Below are positions 49,998 through 62,400 of a DNA stretch of 64,000 bases, piece by piece (the stretch's first letter is position 1; each line of letters starts with the position of its first letter). The DNA comes from Aquila chrysaetos chrysaetos (Eukaryota; Chordata; Aves; Accipitriformes; Accipitridae), in contig NC_044006.1 in NCBI RefSeq assembly GCF_900496995.4, forward strand, positions 30,627,120 to 30,691,119. Direction: 5' to 3'. A model generated the notes under the pieces. It did no database searches. It saw only the letters and a list, made by a program, of their open reading frames with translations, and was not told where the DNA came from. Both the position numbers and the translations under genes were made by a program.

Positions 49998-50473
49998 ATG
50001 CTGCTCCTGGCAGCACTCGTGGCCACAGCCGCTTCGTCTTGTAAGTCCTTACTTATTTTCTTACCTCTGCTCACAGGCACCCATGGCTGTGCTAACAGGC
50101 ACCTTCTCAAATCCCCAAATTCCAGCTAATGACATAATTTCTCCTTTCCTCTTTCCTAGGTGGATTTGCACAAGAAATTCCCGTGCAGAGCCCTATGTCC
50201 ATCACCAAGTCTAAAGGAAGTGTACGTCTGCAATGTAACTTTAAAGATGTCTCTGAAGCTTTTGATACCACCATCATACACTGGTATCAACAGAAGGCGA
50301 ATAAATCTCCACAGAGGATTCTGTATTTTTCAGATGGAAAAGTAGTAGATGACGGTTTCCAAGCAGACAGGTACTTTGTTGAAAAAGTTTCTCGCCAGAA
50401 ACTGTGTATTCTTACAATAAACGACATAATTCCAGACGACACTGCTACCTACTACTGCGCCTACTGGCACACT
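49998..50473 (+). CDS. TRGV: V11: TRG V segment, intact
   Basis: Leader exon 49998-50040 encodes MLLLAALVATAASS plus one base, with donor GTAAGT. V exon 50160-50473 has acceptor cctctttcctag. It reads GFAQEIPVQSPMSITKSKGS, VRLQCNFKDVSEAFDTTIIH, WYQQKANKSPQRILYFSDG and CILTINDIIPDDTATYYC, then AYWHT. All V-domain core residues are present. It is the J-proximal V and the paralogue of V10. Divergence is concentrated in CDR1, framework 1 and the loop around CDR2. It is likely functional. Confidence 0.94.
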
Positions 50474-50512
50474 CACCGTGGTAGAAACTCAAGGCTCACC
50501 TAGACAAATACT
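50474..50512 (+). other. V11 23-RSS
   Basis: CACCGTG, 23-bp spacer, ACAAATACT (7 of 9 nonamer positions). The heptamer has one change, at position 4. Confidence 0.87.
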
Positions 50513-52474
50513 CCCTCAGCGTCTCAACCACAAACAACTTGAAAGATCCCAACTCACTTGCCTTGGTTTGGGTGAGATGCCTGGCCTCAGGTGCAGGCTC
50601 TGGAGAAGCAGGACATGCTTGGCGCTGACTGATGCCTTGGAAGCATCAGCTGCCAAAAGCCAGAGATTTCGACTGAGCAAGTGCAAAGTGCAAAGGGAAT
50701 GGTGAAAGTCCAATAGCTAACCCATCCTCTGCATTCCACCTTCTCCTCCTTTTCGCTCAAGCATGTACGTGAACTGGTTGCAAGGATTTATTTAACGGAA
50801 AGTGACACTTTTCCGTACTGTTGTTCCTGGAAATAGGTCAGCACGTTGTACTGGAGCTCTTCAAAGACTTTGGCCTGACAAAGAAAATGGAAATAGAGAA
50901 CTTTAGCCTGAAGTTTTGTAAAATTTTAAGCAAAGAAAAAGGCGTGTTATTTTCACTTAAAAGTTAGTAGCTGTTGGAGGAGGAAGATTTTCTATTTATT
51001 CCTCCTGAGATCTGGAGGTGGGAATTTTTGTTCTTTTTTTTTTGAGCTGTATCAGCCCCTTTATCCCTCCCTCTTGCTCATCAATGTCTGTGTTTCACTA
51101 CTTTTCATCACAGTAGTGACGTATCCGAGTTACCCAAGAAGTTGAAGACAGTTACCAAAGCCAGTACCAAAGAAAAGAGCTTTCTATATTTAAGACCAGC
51201 TTTCCTTATTTGAGCAATGCATCCCTCCTAGCTGTTGCCTCAAGGTGCATGCCGACCCTCATAGCCTAAGAAATTAATCCACAGAGGTTTTTCTCTACCA
51301 TCAAGCCTCTCCTTAAATTTTCGTTTACTGTGGTACCCTGATACTGTCCTCACTTGGCTCACTGAAGTGTAACTCATTAAAGAACATTAGTCTGATGGGA
51401 TGAAAAAGTGACACAACAATTTAGAATGTGTATTAGGTCTCCAAATGGCTACAGGTCAGTTTTGTCCTCCTCATACTTGCAAGCGCAGATCATACAGGAG
51501 AGTTAGACAAGCTGTCTGCAATATGCAGTGTTTCACTTTGTTTCTTCTAATGAGACCTCCCAGCTACTCACTGTCATGACCGTAATCCAATAGTCCCAGC
51601 AGCTGCAGGTGAGACGGTGGTGGCCTCCTTCGTTGTGTGTCTGAGGACACAGCAGGAAAAGCACCGGTCGGCACCATTCTCTGTCTACATCGCTCCTGCC
51701 GTTGCTTTGTGGTTGCGATTACGATGTTCCTGCCCAGCAGCCTTCAAAGCAGATGGTTGCTTTTGTTACACCTACTTCAGCTGAAAGACCTTCACCCTCA
51801 GTCTAGTTCCTCCCTCTAGCCACAAACCGTAATTTCTTAATGATACGTTATCTTGGGCTGTTTTACAAGAAACCCACGCGCAAAGGAAAAGCCTCCTTCT
51901 CCCACCAGCTAACAGACGGAAAGCTGCCGGTAAGCTGCCGCTGCAGAGCCAGAAGTGATTCCAGAGGATGGGCAGACAATAACCACATACCGGGGACAGA
52001 AAATGCAACCCGCAGCACACGGACACCTTCGCGATGCGTATGGTGCTGGCTCTCCCTCCCTTCCCTCTGCTGAATTGTATTAAGACAACTAAAAATGAAC
52101 TCCATGCTAGTAGTACTTGATGTCACTTAATTGCAGGTGAGAGGGGGTGTACCCCTTTGGGAAAGAGCAGCATCATCACCTGAAATTACGTGGTTTTTAA
52201 CATGCACAACCCTGTGCACCTATTTGTGTGTCTAAAATTGAAGAGAAACCTTCACCTAATTCTTATGCGTTAATCGGAGGGGGTTTGCAACACTTTAGGA
52301 GAGAGATTTGCTCCAAACGGCATTAGATATCAGCTGCACAACCAGAAGCAAGTCTGAAATTTCTGATGTCCTCCCAGCAGCCAAGGGCCAGGCCTTCACT
52401 CAGTCTCCCGGGGCTGACTGATTGGGAAAAAAATGGGATTTTCTTCAGCAATGGCATAGCAAGAGAGCACGTTA
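50513..52474. other. V-J interval
   Basis: About 2 kb between the last V and the first J. No V, J or D-like segment with paired RSSs is recognised. Confidence 0.5.
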
Positions 52475-52502
52475 GCTTATTGCAAAGTCAGAACATAGCG
52501 TG
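52475..52502 (+). other. J1 12-RSS
   Basis: Nonamer GCTTATTGC (6 of 9), 12-bp spacer, heptamer TAGCGTG, which keeps only GTG next to the coding end plus one other position. It shares TTATTGCAAAG with the J3 RSS, which supports the register. The heptamer is weak. Confidence 0.6.
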
Positions 52503-52552
52503 GGACATCTGGATCAAATACTTCGGCACGGGAACGAAGCTAATTGTCTCCA
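52503..52552 (+). CDS. TRGJ: J1 segment
   Basis: Reads DIWIKYFGTGTKLIVS plus one base, then a GTAAGT donor. The FGTG J motif is intact and the phase-1 end fits the C exon, giving Asn at the junction. Use may be low because of the imperfect heptamer. Confidence 0.85.
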
Positions 52553-53831
52553 GTAAGTACCATTATTATTGATCTGATTTTCACAGAGGAGTCATTCAGG
52601 TTCTCAGATAATTAAGAATGAAAAACTGTAGGAAAATTAATTTCTGCCTGATAAATCACATTTTGTCTGTGAACTGTGCATTCCCACCCAGTTGGGTGGG
52701 TTGATGGGCAATAAATATATCAGTCTCATGAACAGAGAGATCACCTTCGGAACAATTAATGGAAAAATGAGGAGAGGTAAAAATTTAAATATTGGCATTG
52801 ATTCGATACTGTTCTGGGAAAGAAAAGCAAACTGCTTGATAGTTTACTCTCAGAACAGCAAGTGAGAAATGCAAAAAGTTTCTTACTGATAGAGGTGGTT
52901 CAGTCTAAGTTGATTGGGAAGGAAAATTGCCTGGAATGTAATAAATTTCTAGTTCCTGGCCCTACTGAAAGTAACTGGTTTACTTCTGCATTTGTATTAA
53001 TCTTAATTGTGGTGAAGCTATGCAATCAATAAGATGAATGCTGTTTTCAGTATAAAGCATATAGCAATGCCTACAGTATGTTACTCAGAAAATATATGAT
53101 ACTATCAGGGGGACTATAATTAAGTCAAATCATAAAAAGCAGAGGAGAGATACAGAGAAATTTAAAATGTTATCCACGCCTCTGACCAAAAATGTTCTCT
53201 GCTGCAATTTGCAATTAAACTGTGTCTGTGTAAAGGCAGCTGCTTTTGCCAAAAAGACAACAGAGTAACCACTTACCAAAGGCATGAATTTTTAGTTACG
53301 GGCATCAGCAAGTTTTGTTTAGAATATGGACTTTGCATTTAAAATACAGGCTTCAAAATATGAGTTTGATGAAACTTTAGTTAAGGGACTTTCACACAAT
53401 AAGTAATTTGCAAGTTAGGACACTTAGGAAAAAAAAATTGTTTACCTGTACATTTAAATCAACAAATAGCTAGTAAACTTTCTCAATTTCCTTGGGAATC
53501 ATAATGTAACCGCATTTCTTCTTAAAACAGCAGAAAGAGGTTACTTCAGAGAAAACCTATCAGACCAGAGGCAACAGATTTTTATTAGCGAAATCTCAGA
53601 GCTAAAAGGATTAGAACATAGTTATGAAATAAGCACAGCACTGCTTTCTTCTCAGAAAATGCTGGGTTTAAAAACCTGAACATTTTACTCACTACAAAAA
53701 TTGAAGTGTTTCTAAAAATGGCACTCTAGTCAATGGTAAAAATTCAGCTATTGCACTGGGCCAGATTTATCACCAGCCTCTAAATCAGATAGACTTTTTC
53801 TGTAGCCCCTGCAAGAAAAGTGCAGTGCAGG
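52553..53831. other. J1-J2 interval
   Basis: 1.3 kb, AT-rich. No additional J motif was found. Confidence 0.55.
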
Positions 53832-53859
53832 AGACACTGATAAGCATGATCACACTGTG
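53832..53859 (+). other. J2 12-RSS, poor nonamer
   Basis: Perfect heptamer CACTGTG and a 12-bp spacer. The 9 bases upstream (AGACACTGA) match GGTTTTTGT at only 3 positions. Shifting the spacer by one does not help. Confidence 0.6.
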
Positions 53860-53909
53860 GGATGCTGATGTAAAAATATTTGGAACTGGAACTAAGCTTA
53901 TTGTTTCAA
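53860..53909 (+). CDS. TRGJ: J2 segment
   Basis: Reads DADVKIFGTGTKLIVS plus one base, then a GTAAGT donor. The coding part is intact and phase 1. It is close to J1 and J4 in the FGTGTKLIVS part. Confidence 0.88.
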
Positions 53910-55081
53910 GTAAGTACAAAATGTAAAACTTAACTACTTCTAAAATGCTTTTCAGTACAGTTAGATACTGGCTGTGCGAAGTGCTCTGCTATTTTAGCTC
54001 CTGCTAGTTTTAACTCTACTGAATGCTTTGCAGGATTTTCCTCAAACAGCATTTCCATAGGCAGAACACAACATAATTGTTTTGCATTTATATATGAAAT
54101 GGGGGAAACACAACAGCTATTGCAGCACAGATGTATAACTAACCCCATTATTATTTTCTTCTTAGAGATGAATTTAAATATGGCAAAGATAGCATTCGGA
54201 GAACTGAAAGATGTTTTTGTCTTCAAATATGCATATTCAACCTTTCTGATATTTCTAATTCATTCTGACAGAAAAGTGTCAAAACTTTGGGTTACTCAAA
54301 TTCTTTGAAAAGCAAAACATTTTGCTTTAGGGCTATGTCTGACTATACCAAATTAAAGGAGTTATCTGAGATATGCCCAGAACTGTCTGAAGATATGCAT
54401 AGTTGAAAGGCTGCTCTCTCTTCCTAGCTTTTGCAGAAACTGCTTATCATCAGTTATTACTATTATTAAGGAAGAATGCAAACTCAAAATGTTTTGACAT
54501 AATTATCAAAGTTATTTTGCGTCAAGTAAACTTCAGGTGCTTTAATACTTGCCTGTGATTCGGCTCAGCTAAGCACCTGAGATGAAAACAGTTTGCTTAA
54601 TTTTGACCATTGGAAAATGTACCTGGTTAGTGAGAGGTTCGATGCCAATCCATGCACAGTTTTGCTTCATGTTACTGACAACAAATATATTGGTCGGGGG
54701 TCTTGTGGTGCTCCGATATCAGCATAATGTTCACCAATTCTAGGTCTGATTTTATGGGGATGTATAACGAGCAAATTACTTGGCCACTATCTGATCAAAT
54801 AGAGCCTCTGTTGGTGCTGCCTCTCTCCAGAAAGCAGAGACGGAGCCAAGGTACTCAATCTGCACGATCCATCTAAACTTTCAGAAGACTAAAATTAGTT
54901 GAGATGAATCCTGTCCATTTAACAACATACATGCCCTTGAAAACCCCCACAACTTTTTTTTTTTTTTAGTTTAGGCGACTGCTCCATTTTTACTTTTCTA
55001 GGGTCTAAAAATTGATTATACAGCAAATCTGATTTTCTTTAAAGAATACTATTTACCCATATAAAGATATCAGAGCTGCAT
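53910..55081. other. J2-J3 interval
   Basis: 1.2 kb, AT-rich, with no feature recognised. Confidence 0.55.
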
Positions 55082-55109
55082 TGTTATTGCAAAGACTTTA
55101 TTCACTGTG
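55082..55109 (+). other. J3 12-RSS
   Basis: Nonamer TGTTATTGC (6 of 9), 12-bp spacer, perfect heptamer CACTGTG. With J5 it is one of the two best-matched J signals. Confidence 0.85.
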
Positions 55110-55161
55110 ATGGGATACTACCCCAAGGTGTTCGGCTCCGGTACAAAACTCACTGTGTCAG
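55110..55161 (+). CDS. TRGJ: J3 segment
   Basis: Reads MGYYPKVFGSGTKLTVS plus one base, then a GTAAGT donor. It is the longest J at 17 codons, with two Tyr that would enter CDR3. It has FGSG rather than FGTG. It looks functional. Confidence 0.92.
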
Positions 55162-57981
55162 GTAAGTTACATGCTATTTTCCATACAATAAGCTATAGGA
55201 GCTTGGTGTGGTCATATAGATGAGTGTTATAGTGTCCCAGAGGGCACTCAGCCTGCTTAGAGCCTCAGTTGGCACCATCCTTGCGCAGGATTCCACTCCC
55301 CAGCTTGTCATTCCTAAAATAAGCCTTGTTGTATTTGTAATGCAGTGGTTTAGGATCATAAACATTTCTGAAAAGGAGCTAATTTGAGCCACTTTTGATC
55401 ATACTCGTCCTTGGAAATGTGGAGGAAAATGACCTGTAGTAGTTTCCAGAGTCCTCATTCTTTCCTCCAGCTGTACTGAAGGAATAAGAAGGGAATCAAG
55501 CAGCTGTGACTTAAGCATAGAAAATGAAAACCTCTTCCCAATACAGATACAAAGAGCAATAGGCAATGGCCGTTGCCAAAATCCTTTTTTAATTAGGCTA
55601 ACAAAAGTGAAATAACTTGTCCATAATAATTTTTGCCATGTACACAGCACTTTGGTGATAGAAATACCACCAAATGTTCCTATTGCTCAATAACACGCAG
55701 ATGAAGAAGTGATCCATTTTTTTGCCTTTCCTGCAGAGACATTTATTTTAGTGGAAAGTGGAGGGCAAAAATCTTCTTTTTCCCATTAACTGTGCTTTAA
55801 ATGCCATAATCCTGGAGTAAACAACTACACAAACAGAAGGCAGAGGAACTATTGCTACCAAATGTTTTAATCCTGGTTAAATACATAAATTTATATTAGC
55901 ATATCAAGCAAAGATTGTTTTTAATTATTTATATCAGAAAGATTAAGTAAATCATAACTATAATTCAATAGAAATAGCTGTGTCAGGATAAGCATTTTGT
56001 TTTACTGAAAATCCTTACCTTGTTAATCAGGTAGTTGCCATGCTTTTAGTATCTACAGTGTAAAATAAATTATTTTCAAGCATCACTCTAATTCTGTAGG
56101 ATTTTGTCTTTATGAGGCCAAGCCTTCTGACTGATTAATAGAGTAAAAGGCCTGTTGTTACCTCACACTGAAGATCAGGCATTTCATCACAGCTTGTCTT
56201 TTCAGAGGTGACTATCCAACATTAGCTCAGTAAGTTACTCCTCGTGGGAAGAAATGGAGAAAACCAGGACTTAGGATAAGTAACCTTAATTCAGTTGAAT
56301 CATTGGGGTTTGAGTTTGAGCAGAATCTTTTCCCAGATCTATAGTGAAAGAGTAAAATAATATAAAGAGCCAAACTCCCATCAACTTGTAGTGAACTTGA
56401 TTTTGTTCTTGTTGGTCTCTTTTAATTAGTTCTGACCAAAAGGAAGTTGCTTGAGACTTAAAATAATGCAGGTTAACAGAAGGGCTGGGATTTGAGAGAC
56501 TTGTGTGGCATTTGCATTTGGTGGAACAGATGAGTTTTTAGAAGCTTACAGCAGAACAGGAATATTAATCCAACATAAACTGGCAATACAGGATTCTTCC
56601 GTAAGTATCTTTCCAGGGAATTTAGGCACTCACAAGGTTGCAACAGGGAAGTCGAGACTGACCTGAAGACTGAACCAGCCTCTCCCAATCCTGTTTGTTC
56701 CTTCAGCACAGAAGCAAGAGTGGCTTGCTCAGCCAGCATGGGGCTGCTTTGTCTCTATCTCTTGTGCTACAGCTGCAGCTGGGTCTCCCTGGCAACTCAC
56801 AAGCATATTGCTAACTGATTTTGAAGTGACAAAAAGAACAAACTACTAACGCTTCTAGGAAATAATTTCATAGCAGAAATTGTGGCAGCAATATTTGATT
56901 TCTTTAAATGCTATCTCCTAAATATTACTGAAGTATCCTACCTCGTTTTCATCAAATGCATTGAAGTTCAGAGTTCAAAAAGCTACAATTTTTTGTAATT
57001 CTATGTTATAAAATATACATTGCCTAAAGATAGATTATACTTAAATTTATTTACACATTACCTGAAATTGGATTAAACTGACTTCCTACCCTTTTAAATC
57101 AAAATGGTGAAGATTAATGTATGCATTAGTTTGCATTAGTACTTTTTTTTAACAGGGAAAACATGAAGCCCTGAATCAAAACCTAGTAGACTTGAAAGTC
57201 CAAATGAGTGTTAGGACAGAAGGATGGACCTGCAAGACATAAATAAGGGAAGATGTGGCCACTCAAAAGAAATCTGCAGAGTGAAAGCCTGTTACCATGA
57301 TTAATATTAATAGGAACATTTGCCAACAGCTATAAAATTTCAAGGATTTCATGGGCATGAAGATGAGTTCAGTATCCAATTCTTTTAAGGAAATGTTCAC
57401 GAACAGGTTTCAGTGTGAACAGTCCCCTGTTCATAATGGTGTCTGTTATCTTAAAGCCATGGCCCAAAAAGATCAGCTTGAACTGGTGACAGCATGCAGT
57501 GCTAGGTTCTTGTTGTAGGATATATATTTGTACATAGATGTACATGCAGATATATATATAAATGCATTATTTTCCATGTTGTCAAGGTGATAACCTTTAC
57601 TGTTCCTCATGTTTTCCATAGAAACCCCAGGGGATGCTAAGTAGTCTCAGTCTAGAAAATTACAAATCTCAGGTGCGTAGGATCTGCTTAAATATTTCCG
57701 TGATTTTGAATGCCCACTGTTAAATTAGGGCTCCATCCTCCATTTTGTCAGTATTCCAAATCCTTAGTTTTTGTGTACATGCAAGCTTATTTATTTAAAC
57801 CTGAAAGACTAATGTAAGTGAAATCTGTTGTATGAGGAAACATGGGTTCATCCCTACACCATTTTGTAAGGAAAGTTAATTATAGAAATCAGAGTGTCAA
57901 AAGAAACCGGTGCATTTCTAATAGGAAAATGAGGTTAGGCTGGGACACAAAATGAGGTTTTAAAAACATTAAGACTAGGTG
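55162..57981. other. J3-J4 interval
   Basis: 2.8 kb, the longest gap between J segments. No J motif, gene or mobile element is recognised in it. Confidence 0.5.
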
Positions 57982-58009
57982 GGTTTTTGCAAAACACTTG
58001 TATCCAGTG
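57982..58009 (+). other. J4 12-RSS
   Basis: Nonamer GGTTTTTGC (8 of 9, the best in the window), 12-bp spacer, heptamer TCCAGTG (4 of 7) with the essential GTG next to the J. Confidence 0.75.
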
Positions 58010-58052
58010 AATATTACAGTCTTCGGAACTGGCACAAAGCTTATTGTTTCTG
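58010..58052 (+). CDS. TRGJ: J4 segment
   Basis: Reads NITVFGTGTKLIVS plus one base, then a GTAAGA donor. It is the shortest in the 5' part, so it would add few residues to CDR3. Coding part intact. Confidence 0.88.
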
Positions 58053-59369
58053 GTAAGATTTTTAGTATCTAAGAAAATATGCCTTATTCTGATAATCCAA
58101 AATCTAGAGGAGAGGGAATGTGATACGCTATTTTAAAATATTTATAATAGATTAAAATACAGATTTAAAAGTATAATACAGAAAAGTGATGTGGACTTTG
58201 CAGTAGCAGAATTAATTTCTTTAGCACCCAAATGCTTGTGTAAGTGAGGTCAGGGTAAACTATAGGACTTAACATAAGCCATAAATTGCTGAAATATAAC
58301 TTCTTTTGGATACTTAGGGCTACATCAGGTCATTCCCTTGTGCAAAGCTTACTGCCCAGAGCAGCAGAATCGGGGTAACTCAGAAATGCGGCTGTAGATC
58401 GCCCCTTGGCCTCAGAGCAGGGGGAATTGAGGTGCTATAGAGGAAAACATTGTGAGTGCCAACAGATCCCCTAAACTGTGGCTGAAGCTCTGCGTCTCTC
58501 TGGTCAAGGGGAAGGTCTTTCCCCATGGATTTGTCCTAACAAAGCTGATTTATTCTAGCCAAGGGGAAAAGAGCTCTCTTGGATGCACCGTAGCACTGGT
58601 TAGCTGCAGGCAGTCAATAAATAATCAAGAGATTAAAACGTGGGGGGAAATCCCGGACCTTTGGAAATGTTGCCATTGGTTTCAGTGTCAGCAGGATTTC
58701 ACCTGAGGTGCACATGGTTTTCCCTGGGGAGAAGCCAGAAGGCCCTGGGGAAGGACAGGCATGGGAATGATGGAAGTTGATACTTCTCTACAGCATAGAT
58801 AGATGCACGTGTGATGTTTCCCTCTGTAATGACTGCCTGCAACAGTACTGCACGGGCAAGTATGCAGGATTTGAGCGTGAACAGTCCCGATCCTGCACCC
58901 ATTTAAGCAGATTACAGTAACCTCAACAGGCAGAGGATTAGGCCCAAAATGAGTAAATGCCCCTCCACTAGGCTTGAGAGGAGCTGTTCAGGACTGCCTT
59001 TCATTAATTCAGTTAAACAGTGGTCTAGCATGCGTGTATTTTTAAATCGTGTGGTCAAAAACACTCACCATCGCAGAAAAAAAAATAATTTTTCGAGAAA
59101 AAAAATCTAGAGGAAATATGGTAGCTTAATCAATGCCCTGGACAACAACAGTTTTGGTTTGTTTTGATATTTTTTTAAACAAGTAAGTGATGGCACTTGA
59201 AACTGAATTTAAAGTGCGCATCACCAAAGACTAAAGGCTCTTTGGGAATAGCAGCATTAGTTGAGATTGAATTAAAATTTTCTACATTCATGTAGCCAGA
59301 TGAATAGAAGACTCTTGTTCATATGATGGTTTTAAAATCTGGTCCTTGTCCGGCCAAAATGTCCCAAGA
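58053..59369. other. J4-J5 interval
   Basis: 1.3 kb with no feature recognised. Confidence 0.55.
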
Positions 59370-59397
59370 AGTTTCTGTAGTGGAATATACCACTGTG
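59370..59397 (+). other. J5 12-RSS
   Basis: Nonamer AGTTTCTGT (7 of 9), 12-bp spacer, perfect heptamer CACTGTG. Confidence 0.87.
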
Positions 59398-59442
59398 TGT
59401 TTGAAAAGATATTTGGTTCTGGCACAAAACTCATCGTCTCCG
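59398..59442 (+). CDS. TRGJ: J5 segment
   Basis: Reads FEKIFGSGTKLIVS plus one base, then a GTAAGT donor. It is the C-proximal J with an FGSG motif and looks fully functional. Confidence 0.92.
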
Positions 59443-62400
59443 GTAAGTGTTTTCAAATACTTTTTTTTTTAAGTTTTGTAATGGGAAAGCTTTGAAGTGA
59501 AGGTTGCTAGCTCTTTAAGGTATCTGGGGAGGCTCACAGTAGTTCAGGACTATACTATGTTATTATCAATGATAATACCTGAAGTCACTGACAAGCAGGA
59601 CAAGAACGCTGTTTATGAGCTGAGTGTGCTGGGTGCTCTCAGCTCCCACTGGCTTGAAGGGGAACTGAAGAGCTTTGAGTATCAGACAAAATTACTGCAT
59701 TTTGTGGGATCATCCAAGTAATGAGAATTAAAATTTCAGCTTAAGAACACATTGACTTTATGTATAGATCTTATTTATAGATACATACAAAGAAACTGTA
59801 GAGGAGTTTCATTATGAAAACTGTTGACAGCTAATCTATAAAAACAAGTATTTTGAACCCAAATTCATTAATAGCTCATTGATTACAAGCCTAACTCCAG
59901 AATTTTATTTGCACAATATTTTTCAGGCTCACTGCATTATTACAAGAAAGAAAAGACAGATTTTAGCTTAAGAAATACCTGAACGTGCTTATATATTATT
60001 TTAAAAAGTAAGACCTGTGTACCTTTTAAAACCTGCCTTAGAAAACTGTTTAACAAAGTAAACAGCAACATTTTTGAAAGTTTAACTAAACCAAAAAAGA
60101 CAGCAGAATGGAAGTTCATGACTTTAAAATCCTTCAGAAAGGATCAGATCATTTGCCCAGAAAAGCCAGTGTAAACTGTCTTGTTGACTTCAATGACTTT
60201 ACAGATCAGCCTGAAAATGCATCAAAATCTACATCCAATTATACAAGTTTTCATCCTTTTTTCCATAAACATACCAACAGCTTATGGAGATACATATATA
60301 TTTTTTTTCCACACACACACATATATATACATGTATATATGCAAAACTTAATTTGTTCAGTTCTCCACTGTCATCCATTTACCTATGTGTGTACATGAGA
60401 CTCCCCTATGCATGCACACAGTATTCAAGCAATATGTTTCCTCAGTATTGTGATATGATTTAAGAGTTTCATTTAAGCTAAGCACCTAGGGTCTTTTTAT
60501 GGTAAATGGAAAGGCATTGGCAATTCCAGAGGTGGAAATTATTCCATCTTAATAGAAGTCCCTAAAATGGGCAGGACGAACTAGCAGCTGGAAGCATCTC
60601 TCTCTGCCTCTCTATTTAGATTTGATAATCCGAGAGAATAACATCAAACTAGACAATTAAGTTTTAGCCTACTGAAATTAGTCAGGGTAATTTACTAAGC
60701 TTTGAAAACCTAAAAGAAACACCTAAAATAGTCATGAGGCTTTGCAGAGTGCAATGTCACTGGGACAGGAGCTACATCATGGTCTTCTGAACATATACAA
60801 CTCTGGAACAAATAAATGAGTTTAGAAATTAGTTTAATCTTGGGATCCCTGGGAGGACTGATGCATAACAAAGATAAAATTAACCACTAAATGAATGTTA
60901 GAGAACCATAAAATCGTTAGCAATTTTATTTCTGGTACAACAGAACTCAGTCCACAGCTTCATTTCAATGACAAATCTCCAAAATGAAGGAAATCGATAA
61001 TATAAGGGTTATCTTTTTGAAGGTAGACAGCCTTATGCTTTGGTCACCTTTGTTTTTAAACACTGTGTATGAAATACTTCAGAGAATCACTAAGTTGTTT
61101 TAGGGGGGATGCAGTGTAGAAGATTGCTCTAGAATAGCCATATCATTTAAAGAAAGGTGGAAGCTTTTTGGCAAAAATACATGTTTATATTAATGTGTTC
61201 TCTCACAATGCATGAAAACTGCACCACTCAGCCAGACCACACCTTAAACCCTGTGCATCTAGCTGCTCAAATTCAGTGGCAGAAATTTACATAGGAATCT
61301 AAAGAAAAAGAGTGGTGTAAGGAGATGGACACCCAAAATGTCTCTGCTGCCTTAAAAAAAAATCTTAGGCAGTATCTTCTACATACCTTCTTCTGAAAAC
61401 TCTATCTAGTCTTCGCTTCCAGTTAAGCATAGACAAAAACGACTGCCCATGAGCACTGCCTATGCACGCACTGCAGACGTTCATGTTTAATTAAAACAGA
61501 CTTTTAGGTTTACTATCCACTTTTATAATACCAAAATGTCTTCTCTCTGTGGACAAAATCTGGATGATTTGGACTCCTCCTAATAACATAAGGTTTAATC
61601 CAGAGAGGCAAATAAAATGGAGATTACCTACAGTTAGCTTGTGGAAACAGCTCACTTTTCATTTAAAATATATTCACATATGTTCATAGTGAGCATGTTT
61701 CACAAAGCACATCACCTACAACAACTGTAGCATGGATAGATATGCTATTTGGATATAGAAATGTTATCTAGATATAGCATGTTCTTCTGCTTTAGTTTAG
61801 TTTTGTTTTTTTCTTTTCAGAGGTGTTAATTCAAACATTTAAACAAATCTAGTATTGAAGGAACCACATTGCCAAACTTTGGGGTCCAGAGCATTTTGTG
61901 ATTCCGTTTTCCTGTCTTTATCAAGATCATCACCTGGCAAATACACAGCAGGTCTTCAAAAAAATGGCAACAATAATTTTCTGTTGCCTTTTTTTACCCC
62001 CCAAAAATCACAAAATTAATATCAGCTTTAAATAAAAAATCATTTAGATATACCAGATGTTCATTAATTAGCAATGGGGACTTATACTGGGGACATAAAA
62101 CTGCAAAGCTTTGAAAGGTGGGCTACCTTTAACATTCTGTAGACAAACTTTTCATGTAGTTGTTTTTCCATAAACATTATAAAGCAGTATTAACTTCCTC
62201 TTATCAAATAAATGAACAAAGCTTTTTCAGGAACTATTACTATTATTTAATAATTGTCAAAGACTTGTGCAGACAAATACACTTTCTGACAGCAGTACTG
62301 CTCGGAAGGCTGTGGGATATAGGCTCTCACGTAGTCGCCTGAAGTTTTCTAACTCAGTTTCAAGGGAGATTATTAATATCTTCACCAATATTTCAGTTTC

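Noticed and set aside
49559..50044. 161-codon open frame on the + strand
   Set aside because: It is created by the CTTCC polypyrimidine tract, which encodes a Leu-Pro-Phe-Ser-type repeat, and it overlaps the V11 leader in another frame.
55399..55650. 83-codon minus-strand frame between J3 and J4
   Set aside because: No J or C motif and no other support.
61878..61900. Possible sixth J at ctttggggtcc
   Set aside because: No FGxGT motif in any frame, no donor GTAAG at the right distance and no RSS.
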